Positions 48,987-50,195 of a stretch of 50,195 nt of DNA are shown piece after piece (the stretch's first letter is position 1; each line of letters opens with the position of its first letter). The stretch comes from Fonticella tunisiensis (GTDB taxonomy: Bacteria; Bacillota; Clostridia; Clostridiales; Caloramatoraceae): assembly GCF_004364155.1 (NCBI RefSeq), contig NZ_SOAZ01000024.1:1-50195 (forward strand), given 5' to 3'. The notes beneath the pieces were generated by a model. The model did no database searches. It saw only the letters and a list, made by a program, of their open reading frames with translations, and was not told the DNA's origin. Position numbers and translations under genes: made by a program.

Positions 48987-49969
48987 TATTTCTCTCCATA
49001 TATAAACTCATGCAGTTTATCCTTATTAGCTTCAATATCCGGAACTAAAACAGCCATTCCATTTATGTTCTGACTCTTAAAATAGCCATCAACTGGCAGC
49101 CTAAACTGCTCAATGCTGCTTGTATTAAACTTTGCTGCCTCCATTGCAAGATCGATTATCTCCTTATTAGAAAGGCTTGTTTCTATATATGGAATAAGTT
49201 CCGAAACCAGCCCTGGTATCTTAGCTGTTCCCTGAGCCTTTATTTTCTGGAAAAGCTGATTTAAAACCTCTCTCTGCCTTTCAGTTCTTTCATAATCACC
49301 GCGGCCTACATATCTAATTCTTGAGTATGCAACAGCTTGTCTACCATTTAGCACCTGAATTCCTGGCTTTACACCTTTAACTACATTTCCATTAAGTCTA
49401 TTTAATTCTGCCAAATATCCATTTACATATGTTGCTTCAGCTTCAGATATATTAATTTTTACACCACCAACCTTATCAATAAGTTTTTCAAGTCCAAAAA
49501 AATCAATAGTCACATAATCCCTTATATCTAGTCCAAAATTTGAGTTTATCGTTTTAACTGCAAGTGCCGGGCCCCCGAATGCATAGGCTGCATTTATCCT
49601 GTTGTTTCCTTTACCCGGTATGGGAACATACATATCTCGCATAAGGGATGTCATTTTAACCTTCTGGTTTGTCTTATCAATGGAAACAACTATAATGCTA
49701 TCGGATCTCGAACTTTCACTTGTTTGATTTCTTCTATCAAGTCCGAAAAATACTATATTAATTATATTGCTATCTTTATTTTCTGCAGCCTCAGGCTGTA
49801 TTCCAAGTTCCTCATTAGTCTTAGGCAACTCCTTTCTTTGAAGCCTTCCAAAGAAAGTGTAGTACCCGTAAGCAGCTGAGCCCACGATCATTGCCAATAT
49901 AATCGTCAAAACTATAAGAACTTTGTTTCTCTTATTCTTTTTATTCCTTTTCCTTCGTCGCTCGCTCAT
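48986..49969 (-). CDS. LytR-CpsA-Psr (LCP) family glycopolymer ligase
   Basis: The 327-residue protein has a very basic N-terminus, a membrane anchor (about 17-40) and an LCP domain with SSRSDSIIVVSID (about 86-98), RDMYVPIPGKGNNRINAAYA (111-130) and SRIRYVGRGDYERTERQ, whose Asp and Arg residues bind the polyprenyl pyrophosphate. LCP enzymes move finished teichoic acid or capsule from the lipid carrier to peptidoglycan. Its position at the head of the glycan locus suits that role. AGGAGG precedes the ATG. A broken 3' paralogue lies at 41449-41640. Confidence 0.93.
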   Translation of the reverse strand: MSERRRKRNKKNKRNKVLIVLTIILAMIVGSAAYGYYTFFGRLQRKELPKTNEELGIQPEAAENKDSNIINIVFFGLDRRNQTSESSRSDSIIVVSIDKTNQKVKMTSLMRDMYVPIPGKGNNRINAAYAFGGPALAVKTINSNFGLDIRDYVTIDFFGLEKLIDKVGGVKINISEAEATYVNGYLAELNRLNGNVVKGVKPGIQVLNGRQAVAYSRIRYVGRGDYERTERQREVLNQLFQKIKAQGTAKIPGLVSELIPYIETSLSNKEIIDLAMEAAKFNTSSIEQFRLPVDGYFKSQNINGMAVLVPDIEANKDKLHEFIYGEK

Positions 49970-50032
49970 TAATTATTTACCTCCTAATATTGGACATAGC
50001 TATCTTAAAGCAGTAAAAAACACATATATTTA

Positions 50033-50061
50033 AATGTAACACTGTAAATGATGTTTTTCAA
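50033..50061 (-). promoter_or_regulatory. Promoter of the lcp gene
   Basis: On the minus strand TTGAAA at 50056-50061, a 17-base spacer and TACATT at 50033-50038 lie about 65 bases before the start codon. Confidence 0.6.
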
Positions 50062-50100
50062 GAGAGTGTAATTAAAGTTTCAAAAGTATTAATATTTTAC

Positions 50101-50191
50101 CAGAGATTTCGCATCTAATTTCCAGTAAAGCTTTTTTCTTTATAGGAAATTAGATTTTTTCTATTTTATTGAAATTTTGGAAGGGAAAAAG
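50101..50191. repeat. Dispersed repeat at right window edge
   Basis: These bases are the exact reverse complement of 1-91. The inverted repeat ATCTAATTTCC/GGAAATTAGAT flanks an A/T-rich loop. It is followed by only four more bases in this window. Confidence 0.85.
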
Positions 50192-50195
50192 GCCG

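Overview
The window reads as a contig from a spore-forming, low-GC Gram-positive bacterium of the class Clostridia. The evidence is a spoIIAA-spoIIAB-sigF operon followed by spoVAC-AD-AEb-AEa, yunB, Shine-Dalgarno sites of the AGGAGG type before nearly every gene, a T-box leader before trpS, and clostridial-style surface glycan genes. The first and last 91 bases (1-91 and 50101-50191) are exact inverted copies of each other, so the window probably spans one draft contig that stopped at a dispersed repeat on each side.

The first half (about 1-25 kb) is housekeeping and sporulation: hpt; tRNA-Ile and tRNA-Ala; yunB; a processive-type family 2 glycosyltransferase; a class A penicillin-binding protein; the spoVA genes, including a 47-codon TTG-start ORF not previously boxed in; the sigF operon with a textbook sigma-H promoter; an M16 peptidase; speE; a Trp T-box and trpS; a CamA-like orphan type IIG adenine methyltransferase; a zinc-ribbon protein; a free-methionine sulfoxide reductase; an FTCD-like protein; an anchored exported pair (unknown protein plus NAGPA-type phosphodiester glycosidase); a TauE-type permease; MurJ; and AlaX.

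The second half (about 25-50 kb) is almost entirely on the minus strand and builds a surface polysaccharide: an initiating polyprenyl glycosylphosphotransferase, four GT4 enzymes, a TagA-type enzyme, a dolichol-phosphate-mannose-like GT2 with GtrA, a nucleotide-sugar dehydrogenase, two O-antigen ligase/polymerase proteins, a second MurJ-like flippase and two LicD proteins. Next to it lies a lic module: licA (kinase), an EutH-type permease, a winged-helix/nucleotidyltransferase fusion and licC. I infer that ethanolamine or choline is imported, phosphorylated, activated with CTP and placed on the glycan by LicD. A SpoIID-domain protein with two peptidoglycan-binding repeats and an LCP ligase end the window.

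The most interesting signals are: (1) a GTTCA-N5-TGAAC palindrome present both before licA and, inside an 18-bp-armed inverted repeat over the -10 box, before the fusion gene, suggesting that the fusion protein is the lic regulator and senses pathway intermediates through a degenerate nucleotidyltransferase domain; (2) remnants of an lcp gene, of a TarI/IspD-like cytidylyltransferase, and of an IS200/IS605 tnpB right end lying between a promoter and the trpS T-box; (3) a family of long palindromic intergenic elements (at least four copies) and a second dispersed repeat at the window ends; (4) the CamA-like methyltransferase. No CRISPR array, prophage, rRNA or intact transposase was seen.
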